Shown piece after piece: positions 47,125 to 55,655 of a stretch of DNA of 64,000 nucleotides. The stretch spans positions 1-64,000 of the forward strand of contig NZ_BMMB01000008.1 in assembly GCF_014645615.1 (NCBI RefSeq), in the 5' to 3' direction. Every line of letters starts with the position of its first letter. Positions within the stretch are counted from its first letter, which is position 1. Position numbers and translations under genes: made by a program. Under the pieces are notes generated by a model that was not told the origin of the DNA, did no database searches, and was given only the letters and a program-made list of their open reading frames with translations. The stretch is from Paenibacillus hunanensis (GTDB lineage Bacteria > Bacillota > Bacilli > Paenibacillales > Paenibacillaceae).

Positions 47125-47942
47125 TTGCGTTCTGGGGAGCGCGTCCAGGGCAGACAGGGAATTCCTCGAATCTGGTTGCATCGGCGGCGATGCTGGCGCT
47201 CGACTATGTAAGCATCGTGCTTGCTGGACATACGCAGTATGGCGGTTCGCTTGTGGAGGATGCTTTTCGCAGGCAGCAGCGTACACTGGATGCGATGTCG
47301 ATTGCTTATTCGTCGAGTGGTATCGATTCGCTTGAACGGCTGGCACGCTCCGGTCAATTGACAGGCAGTACGATGAAGGATTACACCCTTCCTGTATTTA
47401 GCGGCTCACTCGATCTGCTGCCTGGCACGAATAAGCCGGATGCCGATCTGTTTATACGTATGCATGAGGTGGCTGCTCCGATCTGTCAGGCGGCACGTAG
47501 CGCTTATGATCTGACACTGCTGGATGCAGGTAGTGGCACCGGTCATGCGCTGAATGAGGCAGTAATCGCCCATGCTGATCTGGTGGTCGTCTCCCTCAGT
47601 CAAAATATGAGCTTGCTGCGAGAGTTCTTCGAGCAGATGCCAGAGCATCTGGAGGGAAAGCCGTATGTTTTGGTCATCGGGCAGTATGATCCTGCTTCCC
47701 AGCTAACGATTAACAATATTCGGCGATTGTTCAAGCCAAAGGCACCTCTGTTTGCTTTGCCGCATTGCACCACATATATGGATGCTTGCAATGAACAGAA
47801 GGTGGTTGAGTTTTTCCTGAAACGTAAGCATGTGCAGCGGGATCAGCCGGATTATACGTTTATGCAATATATTCGCAAACTGAATAAGGGCTTGTTCGAA
47901 GCGCTTGAGGTGGATTCGAATATGTATGCGAAGGAGGCTTGA
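47112..47942 (+). CDS. ParA/MinD-like protein with deviant Walker A (TadZ/CpaE-like)
   Basis: 276 residues starting MGNVIAFWGARPGQTGNSSN. The loop GQTGNSS (residues 13-19) sits at the Walker A position but lacks the conserved Lys. YDLTLLDAGSGTGHALNEAV near 135-155 matches the ParA Walker B region, followed by DLVVVSLSQNMSLL. GGAGGAG lies 9 nt before ATG. Probable localisation factor for the Tad-like machine. I have a vague memory of similar GQTG forms in other Bacillota and cannot verify it. Confidence 0.65.
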   Translation: MGNVIAFWGARPGQTGNSSNLVASAAMLALDYVSIVLAGHTQYGGSLVEDAFRRQQRTLDAMSIAYSSSGIDSLERLARSGQLTGSTMKDYTLPVFSGSLDLLPGTNKPDADLFIRMHEVAAPICQAARSAYDLTLLDAGSGTGHALNEAVIAHADLVVVSLSQNMSLLREFFEQMPEHLEGKPYVLVIGQYDPASQLTINNIRRLFKPKAPLFALPHCTTYMDACNEQKVVEFFLKRKHVQRDQPDYTFMQYIRKLNKGLFEALEVDSNMYAKEA

Positions 47943-47948
47943 TGACAG

Positions 47949-49862
47949 GTGAGTAGTATCGATCTGAGCTTATTGATCAACCGAGCCTGCATCGGGCTTA
48001 TCGTGCTGATCCTATTTGTACTCGTTTATTTTAAGCTGAGCTATAAGGGAGAAGATCGCGAGCGAAAGGACAAATCTAACAATAAATATACGTTGCCTGA
48101 GATTATCGGCTATGTCAAAGCGGCACTAAATGAAATGACCTCTGCTTCGCTGGATGATCTTGGTCTGTCTGAGGAAGAATATAATCGCAGACTGAATCAG
48201 CGAGCCACATTAATCAAGTCGCTCAAGGACTGTACGCATGGTGATCTGAATGCGAAGACCTTTGTGAAAAGCACGATCTTTGATCTGTTGCTCAAGACGT
48301 ATGATTTTACCGAGGACAATATGAACGGGGTGATTCCTTTTCATCATCCGCTTGCGCTGACCAGTCAGGAAAAGTTCGATATTATGCTATATCAGTATAA
48401 AGCGATGTACGGACTACAGGGATTATCGCGTCTGCTAGAAGAGCATCGATTAGCTGAGCTCAAGCATCGACCGGATGGAGGCGGCTCAGGCTCGTACGTG
48501 ATCACAGCAGCCGAAATTGACGAAGCATATGATGGGTTCCGCAGTGTGCTGCATTTTGAGGATAAGCTACACATTATCGTACAGCGCGTCTATCAAACAT
48601 TCAAAGGATTCAGTGTAATTGATGAAATTCGCGATATGAAGATTGATGGTGTGAGTGGCGGTGTGTCTGGTGTGCCGGTCAGTCAGGTAGAGTATGATGA
48701 TGACTTTTACGATTTTACATCGGCGATCAATGAGCAATCGATTCCATTTAGCCATGACAGTGTGTGGATTTTTTATCGTGGTAAATCGGTACATTTGGAG
48801 TTTCTTACCTTTGGAACAGAAGCTGAATTGAAGCGAGTATGTCAGAACATCTATCGGTACAATAATCCAGGACAGCTATCCGAGGCGAATGGCTTTAAGG
48901 TCAATGAAATGAAGGATGGGAGCCGAATTGTCGTTGTACGTCCAAGCTTTGCTGAATCCTGGGCATTTTTCGTACGGAAATTCGATCCTGCGTCTGCGAC
49001 ACTGGATCAGCTCATAACGGATCGCATTCCGAATCATGATCTGGTCAAATCACTGCTGATCTATCTGATGAAGGGTGGGCGCATCGTAGCGGTTACCGGA
49101 GCACAGGGTTCGGGTAAAACGACGCTCTTGATGGCGCTCGTTGCCTACATTAACGAAACGTTCACATTGCGTATTCAGGAGATGTCATTCGAGCTACATC
49201 TGCGCAAAATCTACAACAAGCGTAATATTCTGACGTTCCGCGAAACTGAGACGGTAACCGGACAATCCGGGCTGGATGTGCAAAAGAAAACGGACGGAAC
49301 GGTTAACATTCTGGGTGAGGTCGCAACCGATGAGGTAGCTGCCTGGATGATTCAGATGGCACAGGTTGCCAGCTTGTTTACGATTTTCACGCATCATGCG
49401 AAGACGTTTAAAGATCTGGTGTATTCGCTTCGTAACTCGTTACTCAAACAGGGTATTTTCAGCAATGAGAAGACGGCAGAGGAACAGGTTGTGCGGGTAC
49501 TCAACTTTGATGTGCATTTGCGTAGAGATCCAGATGGAACGCGTTATATCGAGCGTATTACCGAATGCGTCGTGCTGGATGAAGAGGAATATCCGACCAG
49601 CTTCCGCGAGGCAAGACGCTCGGATGAACGGTTTACAGCGATGATGGAGAGTATGACAACCTACTTCCAGCGCTCCACCGGACGCAAGGTTGGTGAAGGG
49701 CGCAATATTATCGAGTATCAGGATGGTCAGTATGTTGCTGTGCATCCGATCTCCGAGCTGAACCGACAGCAAATGCTGGAGATGATGGAGCCTGCCGATC
49801 AGCTTCGATTCAAGCAATTTATCGCTGAGAACTGGGGTGGCATAGCCGTTGGCGCTTCTTAA
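47949..49862 (+). CDS. TadA/CpaF-like secretion ATPase with N-terminal membrane anchor
   Basis: Hexameric motor of type II/IV filament systems. The 637-residue protein has Walker A GAQGSGKTT at 384-392 (Lys390). A Walker B-like ILGEVATDEVAAW has Glu457 at the catalytic position, and the His-box IFTHHAKT is near 479-486, equivalent to the TTxHAN box of TadA. The usual GEVRGGEA motif is altered to GEVATDEV. Residues 8-29 (SLLINRACIGLIVLILFVLVYF, in part) form a hydrophobic segment before a charged stretch, unlike cytosolic TadA. GTG 47949 follows AAGGAGG at 12 nt. The 3' end overlaps the next gene by 14 nt. Confidence 0.85.
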   Translation: MSSIDLSLLINRACIGLIVLILFVLVYFKLSYKGEDRERKDKSNNKYTLPEIIGYVKAALNEMTSASLDDLGLSEEEYNRRLNQRATLIKSLKDCTHGDLNAKTFVKSTIFDLLLKTYDFTEDNMNGVIPFHHPLALTSQEKFDIMLYQYKAMYGLQGLSRLLEEHRLAELKHRPDGGGSGSYVITAAEIDEAYDGFRSVLHFEDKLHIIVQRVYQTFKGFSVIDEIRDMKIDGVSGGVSGVPVSQVEYDDDFYDFTSAINEQSIPFSHDSVWIFYRGKSVHLEFLTFGTEAELKRVCQNIYRYNNPGQLSEANGFKVNEMKDGSRIVVVRPSFAESWAFFVRKFDPASATLDQLITDRIPNHDLVKSLLIYLMKGGRIVAVTGAQGSGKTTLLMALVAYINETFTLRIQEMSFELHLRKIYNKRNILTFRETETVTGQSGLDVQKKTDGTVNILGEVATDEVAAWMIQMAQVASLFTIFTHHAKTFKDLVYSLRNSLLKQGIFSNEKTAEEQVVRVLNFDVHLRRDPDGTRYIERITECVVLDEEEYPTSFREARRSDERFTAMMESMTTYFQRSTGRKVGEGRNIIEYQDGQYVAVHPISELNRQQMLEMMEPADQLRFKQFIAENWGGIAVGAS

Positions 49863-51936
49863 TGTATTAACGTATGTGTTGATCGGTTCTGCATTTGGCT
49901 TTGTCGTGCTGCTGGCTGCCTTCCAATATGTACAGCGCAAAAATCGGCAGAACGGTCATGCCGAAATGTATAAAACGTATCTCGATTATGTAGGATCAGG
50001 ACGCTCCAAGCGGATTCGCCAATACAATCATTTTTTACAGCAATCCTACCAGGCCTATATGCGAGTACCGCTGCTGCGTGCCTACATTGTTCGAGTCCGT
50101 AAGCGTCTGCAATCGATTCATTCGTATGATGAATTTTCTATGCGCCGGGAAACGATGAAGATCGTGTTCGTCACACTGGCGATTGTATCCCTATTTATTC
50201 TGACGTTGCTGTTTATGAATAAGGATCTGACCTTTATGTTCATGATTGCACTGACAGCGCTCGTGATGAATGGCATGCTGATCGACGCCTTTGTGAATCG
50301 GGTGGAAAATCGGCTACTCGTGCAGCTCAAGTCGGTCATGGACGATGTGCGTCATAGCTATCAGCAGCATGGCATGATCGAGGAGGCACTGCATGATGCA
50401 TCTGAAGCCTCCACCCATGAAGCCTCTCTCCATGCGAAAAAGGTATATGAGATTCTCGTAGCCGCAGAGCCGGAAAAGCAGCTACAAAGCTACTATCAGG
50501 CGGCACCAAACCGATTTTTAAAAGCATTTGCCGGAATTTCTTATTTGGTCAAGGAGTTTGGCGATAAGACGGTGGAGGATGGCTCGCTGTATTTAAGCAA
50601 TATGAGCAAGCTGACAGGTGAGATTAATCTGGAGCTGCTCAAGCGTACCAAGCTGAGCTATTTGCTAAAAGGCTTAACCGCCATTGCGATTGCTCCTATT
50701 TTGTTCACGAAGCCGATTGAGCTATGGGCGAAAAATAATTTCCCGATTATGGAGCAGTTTTACGACAGCAAATTTGGCTTCTTTTTCAAAATCGTGATTT
50801 TTGCGGTCATTTTACTGTCGTATATTCTGCTCAAAAAGCTACAGGATCAGCAGGAGGGCATCTATCAGGCCAAGGTACGCAAAATATTATGGGAGCAAAA
50901 GCTGCTTCAGCTTCGTCCAATCGAGTGGCTGGTGCTGCGTATCATGCCAGCCAAGCGAACGACAGCTCATTTTCGGATTCGTACACTACTCAAGGATGCG
51001 AATGCAGGGACGCCGCTGGAATGGCATTATCTCCATCGGATGGTGCTGGCAACGAGTCTGTTTGCGATTATGCTATCCTCGTTTCATACGATGCATTCGA
51101 TTACGATTCGCAATATTCTGACGGCACCCACACAAAATGAAACGATGTTTGGGCAGCTTTCTGCCGATGAGCTGGCTAAGGCGAAAGAGCTGACCGACTT
51201 TGATACCCAGATTATTCATCGGCTGGAGGGCATCGATCCGGAGCAACTACCGGAACGAATTATGCAGGAGGTGTATACGGACAATCCGCAGGCTGGCAAC
51301 AGCTCGCAATTTCTGACGGCAGTGGATCGTATCGAAGGTAAAATGCGTGTGCTGCAATCGGAATATTTTAAATGGTATGAGCTGGTGCTGGCACTGGGAA
51401 TGGGTTACATCGGCTATCTGATTCCATTCTGGATTTTACTATTTCAGAAAAAGATTCGTTACATCGATATGCAAAACGAAGTGGAGCAGTTTCATACAAT
51501 TATTGCGATGCTGTGCCAGATTGATCGAATGTCCGTCGATATCATACTGGAGTGGATGGAGCGATTTTCGACGATTTTCAGAGAGCCGCTGCATCGGGCG
51601 GTGCTCGATTTTGAGAGTGGAGCTGAGCAAGCACTGGAAACGCTCAAGCAGAATGCACCGTTTGTGCCATTAGCGCGCACGATCGACAAGCTTATTTTAT
51701 CGGTAGAGCGCATTCCGATTCGAGAAGCCTTCGATGATCTGGAGCATGAGCGCAATTACAATTTTGAGAAGCGTAAGCAGGATTATGAGCGCATGATCGA
51801 AACGAAATCAGAATGGGGTCGCATTATCGGCTTTGCTCCGATGGCGGCACTCACATTTATTTACCTCGTTTTACCGTTTATTTATATGAGCTTTGAGCAG
51901 ATGGGTGCCTATTATCAGCAGTTAAATCAATTGTAG
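49849..51936 (+). CDS. Membrane platform protein, apparent TadB-TadC fusion (two T2SSF domains)
   Basis: 695 residues with about eight hydrophobic segments (near 4-24, 100-120, 125-143, 270-285, 310-330, 400-420, 510-530 and 660-680). Two cytoplasmic helical regions look like T2SSF domains. One is at about 165-260 (LKSVMDDVRHSYQQHGMIEEAL). The other is at about 545-640 (FHTIIAMLCQIDRMSVDIIL, ending ERNYNFEKRKQDYERMIETK). Normal Tad systems encode TadB and TadC separately at about 300 residues each, so this looks like a fusion. TTG 49849 follows GGGGTGG and overlaps the ATPase gene by 14 nt. Confidence 0.75.
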   Translation: MALLNVLTYVLIGSAFGFVVLLAAFQYVQRKNRQNGHAEMYKTYLDYVGSGRSKRIRQYNHFLQQSYQAYMRVPLLRAYIVRVRKRLQSIHSYDEFSMRRETMKIVFVTLAIVSLFILTLLFMNKDLTFMFMIALTALVMNGMLIDAFVNRVENRLLVQLKSVMDDVRHSYQQHGMIEEALHDASEASTHEASLHAKKVYEILVAAEPEKQLQSYYQAAPNRFLKAFAGISYLVKEFGDKTVEDGSLYLSNMSKLTGEINLELLKRTKLSYLLKGLTAIAIAPILFTKPIELWAKNNFPIMEQFYDSKFGFFFKIVIFAVILLSYILLKKLQDQQEGIYQAKVRKILWEQKLLQLRPIEWLVLRIMPAKRTTAHFRIRTLLKDANAGTPLEWHYLHRMVLATSLFAIMLSSFHTMHSITIRNILTAPTQNETMFGQLSADELAKAKELTDFDTQIIHRLEGIDPEQLPERIMQEVYTDNPQAGNSSQFLTAVDRIEGKMRVLQSEYFKWYELVLALGMGYIGYLIPFWILLFQKKIRYIDMQNEVEQFHTIIAMLCQIDRMSVDIILEWMERFSTIFREPLHRAVLDFESGAEQALETLKQNAPFVPLARTIDKLILSVERIPIREAFDDLEHERNYNFEKRKQDYERMIETKSEWGRIIGFAPMAALTFIYLVLPFIYMSFEQMGAYYQQLNQL

Positions 51937-52013
51937 AAATGACCAATTATAGCGCGGTATAGCATAAACAACTACCCAGCAATTCCAATTCAACATATTA
52001 AAGGAGCCAAACC

Positions 52014-52496
52014 ATGAATAATGCATCAGTAGCCTTAAAAGTAGCAGCAGGACTTTTCCTTACCATCGCTTTAATCACAATCGTCGTTGTGCTGTTTATC
52101 AGTGCGCAGGAAGCAACCAAGACCGCACAGAATAACTTTTCTGGTATTCAAAAAGAGCTGGATCAAACGCAATATGCGGTGTACGACAATACGAATATTT
52201 CAGGTAGCCAGGTGGTGTCCTCGCTACGCAAGTTTAAAGATCAGGGTGGATTCGGCATCATGGTGAAAACAGGCAAAAACCCGAATGGGAACTGGTATTT
52301 TAATGAAGTGAATACGACTTCTTCTGTCGATAGTGTGGATTACGGTTCGGTAAATAAAACCAAGCCATCCGGTAGTCTGTCAGATGCAATGGATCAAGCA
52401 TCAGGCAACTATATCAATCCAACCGGAACATTCAAAAGCGAAATTATTCGCGACCGCAGTAATGTCGTTCGTGCACTGGTATTCAGTCAGAACTGA
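52014..52496 (+). CDS. Pilin-like membrane-anchored protein A
   Basis: 160 residues. A single N-terminal hydrophobic helix (about 7-31, VALKVAAGLFLTIALITIVVVL in part) is followed by a polar extracellular domain, the shape of a Tad pseudopilin. No canonical prepilin peptidase site (G-x-x-x-x-E before the helix) is evident. It shares SGSQVVSSLRKF and the closing IIRDRSNVVRALVF with the next product. ATG follows AAAGGAGCC. 77 nt after the platform gene. Confidence 0.65.
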   Translation: MNNASVALKVAAGLFLTIALITIVVVLFISAQEATKTAQNNFSGIQKELDQTQYAVYDNTNISGSQVVSSLRKFKDQGGFGIMVKTGKNPNGNWYFNEVNTTSSVDSVDYGSVNKTKPSGSLSDAMDQASGNYINPTGTFKSEIIRDRSNVVRALVFSQN

Positions 52497-52586
52497 TCGT
52501 AGGAGGAGCAAGTGATCTAAGCAAACAGCCGCACTAGATGAGAGGATACGATTGAAGCGGGCTAACACAATCTCGATGTATACCAT

Positions 52587-52614
52587 GCGGGCAGTAGCAT
52601 AGGCTACCGCCCGT
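52587..52614 (+). other. Stem-loop between pilin-like genes
   Basis: GCGGGCAGTAGC (52587-52598) pairs with GCTACCGCCCGT (52603-52614) around a 4-nt loop. No T run follows, so it may protect or process the mRNA rather than terminate it. Confidence 0.6.
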
Positions 52615-52643
52615 ATAATCTAGTTAAAGGAAATGATGGCGCT

Positions 52644-53036
52644 ATGGGAATTGGAGAGCATGCGAAGACCGCATTGTGGCTTGGAGCAGGCATATTATTA
52701 TTTATCATTTGTCTGTCCGCAGGCTCAAGCCTATTTCAGACAACAACCGATATTAATGCCAAAGTGTACACATTAATCAACACAACCGATAAAAACCAGC
52801 AAGCTACATTAAAAATGGAAAGTGACTACACCTGCACCGGAGCTGAGGTTATTCAGACGCTCTATCAAATTCAAGAGCTAAACGCGCCTGTTCTAGTGAA
52901 TGGACAGCGATTCGATAGCAGTATGGACCCGGATGAAATGGATGTATCTCATATAGATGTGAATCGTACGTATCACCCGACCTATGTACGGGACACGCAG
53001 GGGCGATTAACGATGCTTACGTATGACGCAAGCTGA
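52644..53036 (+). CDS. Pilin-like membrane-anchored protein B (paralogue of A)
   Basis: 130 residues: N-terminal helix (about 9-30, TALWLGAGILLFIICLSAGS) and a short outside domain. TGAEVIQTLYQI and the closing YVRDTQGRLTMLTY line up with protein A, suggesting an ancient duplication. It has one Cys (YTCTG). Start ATG 52644 has a weak ribosome site (AAAGGAAATGATGG). Confidence 0.65.
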   Translation: MGIGEHAKTALWLGAGILLFIICLSAGSSLFQTTTDINAKVYTLINTTDKNQQATLKMESDYTCTGAEVIQTLYQIQELNAPVLVNGQRFDSSMDPDEMDVSHIDVNRTYHPTYVRDTQGRLTMLTYDAS

Positions 53037-53050
53037 GGGAGGAACCGAGC

Positions 53051-53596
53051 ATGAGTAATGCAATTATGAAAATTTTTGCCGCTTTGCTAGCACTGCTGCT
53101 GATGGGCATATGGCCGATTTATACGGCATACAGCTCTCAGGATAACAGCTCGCAGATCGTAGCGCTGAATGCAGTGACTCGATTCGTAGATAGTGTTCGC
53201 GATAAAGGTTATATTACGCCGACGATGATGCAGCAGTTTAAAGACCAGTTATTTTTAACAGGCAATACCTACGATATTCAGATGGAGCATCAGCATAAGC
53301 GCTATGATCCGGTCTATGACGATGACGCTAATTTTAAAAATACATATCAGGTGCATTATGAAGGGTATTATAATAGCCAGATTGAAGCGAAGCTGTTCCC
53401 GGCTGGTAACGATAATCCAGATGATCCCGTACGCGTGTACAAGCTGAGTCAGGGAGATTTTTTCAGTGTGACTGTGAAAAATACGAATCGCACGATGGCT
53501 ACCCTGATGGGGGATATGCTATTTGGTGGAGGGAATGCACCGAATGAGAAGATCGTAATTCCGTATGGAGGGATGATCTTAAATGAAGATTACTAA
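53051..53596 (+). CDS. Pilin-like membrane-anchored protein C
   Basis: 181 residues with an N-terminal helix (about 5-26, MKIFAALLALLLMGIWPIYT). A domain follows with an ALNAVTRFVDSVRDKGYIT segment right after the anchor, the position where TadE/TadF pseudopilins carry their helical stalk. No family recognised. ATG follows GAGGGAGGAACC. The 3' end overlaps the next gene by 14 nt. Confidence 0.65.
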   Translation: MSNAIMKIFAALLALLLMGIWPIYTAYSSQDNSSQIVALNAVTRFVDSVRDKGYITPTMMQQFKDQLFLTGNTYDIQMEHQHKRYDPVYDDDANFKNTYQVHYEGYYNSQIEAKLFPAGNDNPDDPVRVYKLSQGDFFSVTVKNTNRTMATLMGDMLFGGGNAPNEKIVIPYGGMILNEDY

Positions 53597-54566
53597 TCTA
53601 GCAGTGATCTTCGTGCTGATTCTATTATTTATATTTGTGAAGAATAATCTGGATCAGGAGGACAATCGCAATAATCTACAGCTACAGCTTCGATATAACA
53701 GGGCAATCGATACGGCAACGCAGGATGCAGCTCATGCGCTTATTACTAATGCGAGCCAGCCCACGGAGAGTCAGTATCAGTCTACCAAGCAGGTACGGAT
53801 CAATAAGGAAGCGGCGGCAGATACATTTTTCCATACGATGTATTTGAATTTTAATGTGGCAGCTGATCCGAATGGTCAGCAGGTGTTAAACGGTTATATT
53901 CCCGCCCTGATTGTAGTTGGGTATGACGGCTACTATGTATATCAATTTGAAAAGTATCAAAATGGGGAAGGACAGACGGAGTTTCGCCATGTATGGAGTC
54001 CCAAAAAGCCATATGCGTACAAGGACGAGCAAAATAATACCTATGCGTTCACACTGGACGACTATGTTACAATGCACCGGGCAGCAGATGGGAAGTGGCT
54101 ACATGGTTTTCGCAGTGAGCTACAGGAGCAGGCCGATGTGAAGCTGCTTGAGGATGCCGATGCCTTTGATGCGATGCGTCGTACAACGATTGTGAATACG
54201 CTTCAAAATGATCTGGAGCATACGATTAATCGCTACAATACCGATGCGAAGCGCTACGGGGTCTCCTATACCTTTACCGTCCCATATATTTCGCAGGAGG
54301 ATTGGAATAATACGATTAACGATGCAGGGGTACTTGCCTTTGTACAGGGCATTCCGCTAGGTAGTCAATATTACAATAATTATGCGCTCGGAGGGGCAAG
54401 GATCGTGAAGACCGATACGTTTAATGGTGTTGTTGCGGAAGGGCGTAAATATTATTTTCCATCGCGCTCCTGTCAATCGCCGTATGCGACCGAGGAAGTG
54501 TTCACGTCAGCCAAAGAAGCCGCAGCGAATGGATATTTTCCTCTTAATTGTACTATTGGTAATTAA
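53583..54566 (+). CDS. Pilin-like membrane-anchored protein D (large)
   Basis: 327 residues. The N-terminal helix (about 4-20, TNLAVIFVLILLFIFVK) runs into NRAIDTATQDAAHALI, a stalk-like segment similar in style to TadE-type pilins. A large extracellular domain with two Cys (SCQSPY and NCTIG) follows. Possibly the minor or tip pilin. ATG follows ATGGAGGGATG and overlaps the previous stop. Confidence 0.65.
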   Translation: MKITNLAVIFVLILLFIFVKNNLDQEDNRNNLQLQLRYNRAIDTATQDAAHALITNASQPTESQYQSTKQVRINKEAAADTFFHTMYLNFNVAADPNGQQVLNGYIPALIVVGYDGYYVYQFEKYQNGEGQTEFRHVWSPKKPYAYKDEQNNTYAFTLDDYVTMHRAADGKWLHGFRSELQEQADVKLLEDADAFDAMRRTTIVNTLQNDLEHTINRYNTDAKRYGVSYTFTVPYISQEDWNNTINDAGVLAFVQGIPLGSQYYNNYALGGARIVKTDTFNGVVAEGRKYYFPSRSCQSPYATEEVFTSAKEAAANGYFPLNCTIGN

Positions 54567-54691
54567 CTTGATTCTTCCGATATAAAGTAAGATGCCTAGA
54601 AATTAGCGCATTATTTATTATTTGCCTATGATAAATACATAAGACAAATAACGCATCGGAATGAAAACTACTATTAACAGGGGGATTTACA

Positions 54692-55654
54692 ATGAAATTG
54701 AATGTACTGAAAAAAACAATGCTGTCTGTGGTGGCAAGTTCGTTTATGTTTAGCGTTTTGCCAATCTATCACCAAGCTCATGCTGCCTACAATATTACAG
54801 TTCCAACGCAGCAGGTGGAGGTATTGCTGAATGCTCGTAAAATGGCTTTCCCAGATGCGAAGCCATTTCAGGACGAGAATAGCGCTGTAATGGTGCCGAT
54901 CCGCTTTATCTCGGAGAAGCTAGGAGCGAAGGTCGGGTATCAACAAACTAAAGGCAAACAGACGGTTACACTGAAGACGGATAAGCATAGCGTGACGTTG
55001 ACTGTCGGTTCTTCAACGGCTGTCGTCGATGGAGAGAGCAAGACGTATGATAGTAAGATCATTGTGAAGCAGCAGCGGACGTATGTGCCTTTGCGGTTGG
55101 TGAGTGAAGGGCTGGGGCAGTCGGTGGATTGGGACCAGGTGGGTAAATGGGTGTGGATTGGAAGTAAGGATGTGCCGACGCTGGAGGAACTCAATTTGAA
55201 GAAGAATCCGATGTCGATGGTGACGAAGTATTTTGATCAGCGGAATGATGGTTATTTTTTGAATAACATAGATCGTGAGCCATATAAAAATGTTATCGTT
55301 TTGAAACAATCGGATTTACCAGTCAAATTACTTGATGGCACTTTGTTCGATGTACAACGTGTAGCAGTTGATGGAATTCAAGCTATCCGAAATCGTTCAA
55401 ATGAATTAAACTTTCATATGGGCTATTTAACAAAAAAAGAAGATTATCGTAATCGATCTGCGATTAAGCAGTTACAGACTAAGAATGCAGATGGGACAAG
55501 ATTTAATTACTTTAAAATTGATTCATCGTATGATTTAGATCGTCTTGGAATCATTGATAAAGTACCATTAGCCCCTAAAGATTTTGATTATCTCTTAATT
55601 AAATACGCAGATATGGATTCTATGGTTCTTTTAGAGAATCCTTGGAAACAGTAA
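54692..55654 (+). CDS. Secreted copper-amine-oxidase-N-domain protein
   Basis: 320 residues with a signal peptide ending near HQAHA (residues 26-32). Copper amine oxidase N-terminal-like repeats follow (MVPIRFISEKLGAKVGYQQ near 70-88 and YVPLRLVSEGLGQSVDWDQ near 132-150). These are small wall- or ligand-binding modules common in Paenibacillus surface proteins, not oxidases. The C-terminal 150 residues are unrecognised. AT content rises sharply from about 55240. ATG follows AACAGGGGG. The stop is 1 nt before the next start, so the two are likely coupled. Confidence 0.8.
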   Translation: MKLNVLKKTMLSVVASSFMFSVLPIYHQAHAAYNITVPTQQVEVLLNARKMAFPDAKPFQDENSAVMVPIRFISEKLGAKVGYQQTKGKQTVTLKTDKHSVTLTVGSSTAVVDGESKTYDSKIIVKQQRTYVPLRLVSEGLGQSVDWDQVGKWVWIGSKDVPTLEELNLKKNPMSMVTKYFDQRNDGYFLNNIDREPYKNVIVLKQSDLPVKLLDGTLFDVQRVAVDGIQAIRNRSNELNFHMGYLTKKEDYRNRSAIKQLQTKNADGTRFNYFKIDSSYDLDRLGIIDKVPLAPKDFDYLLIKYADMDSMVLLENPWKQ

Positions 55655-55655
55655 C

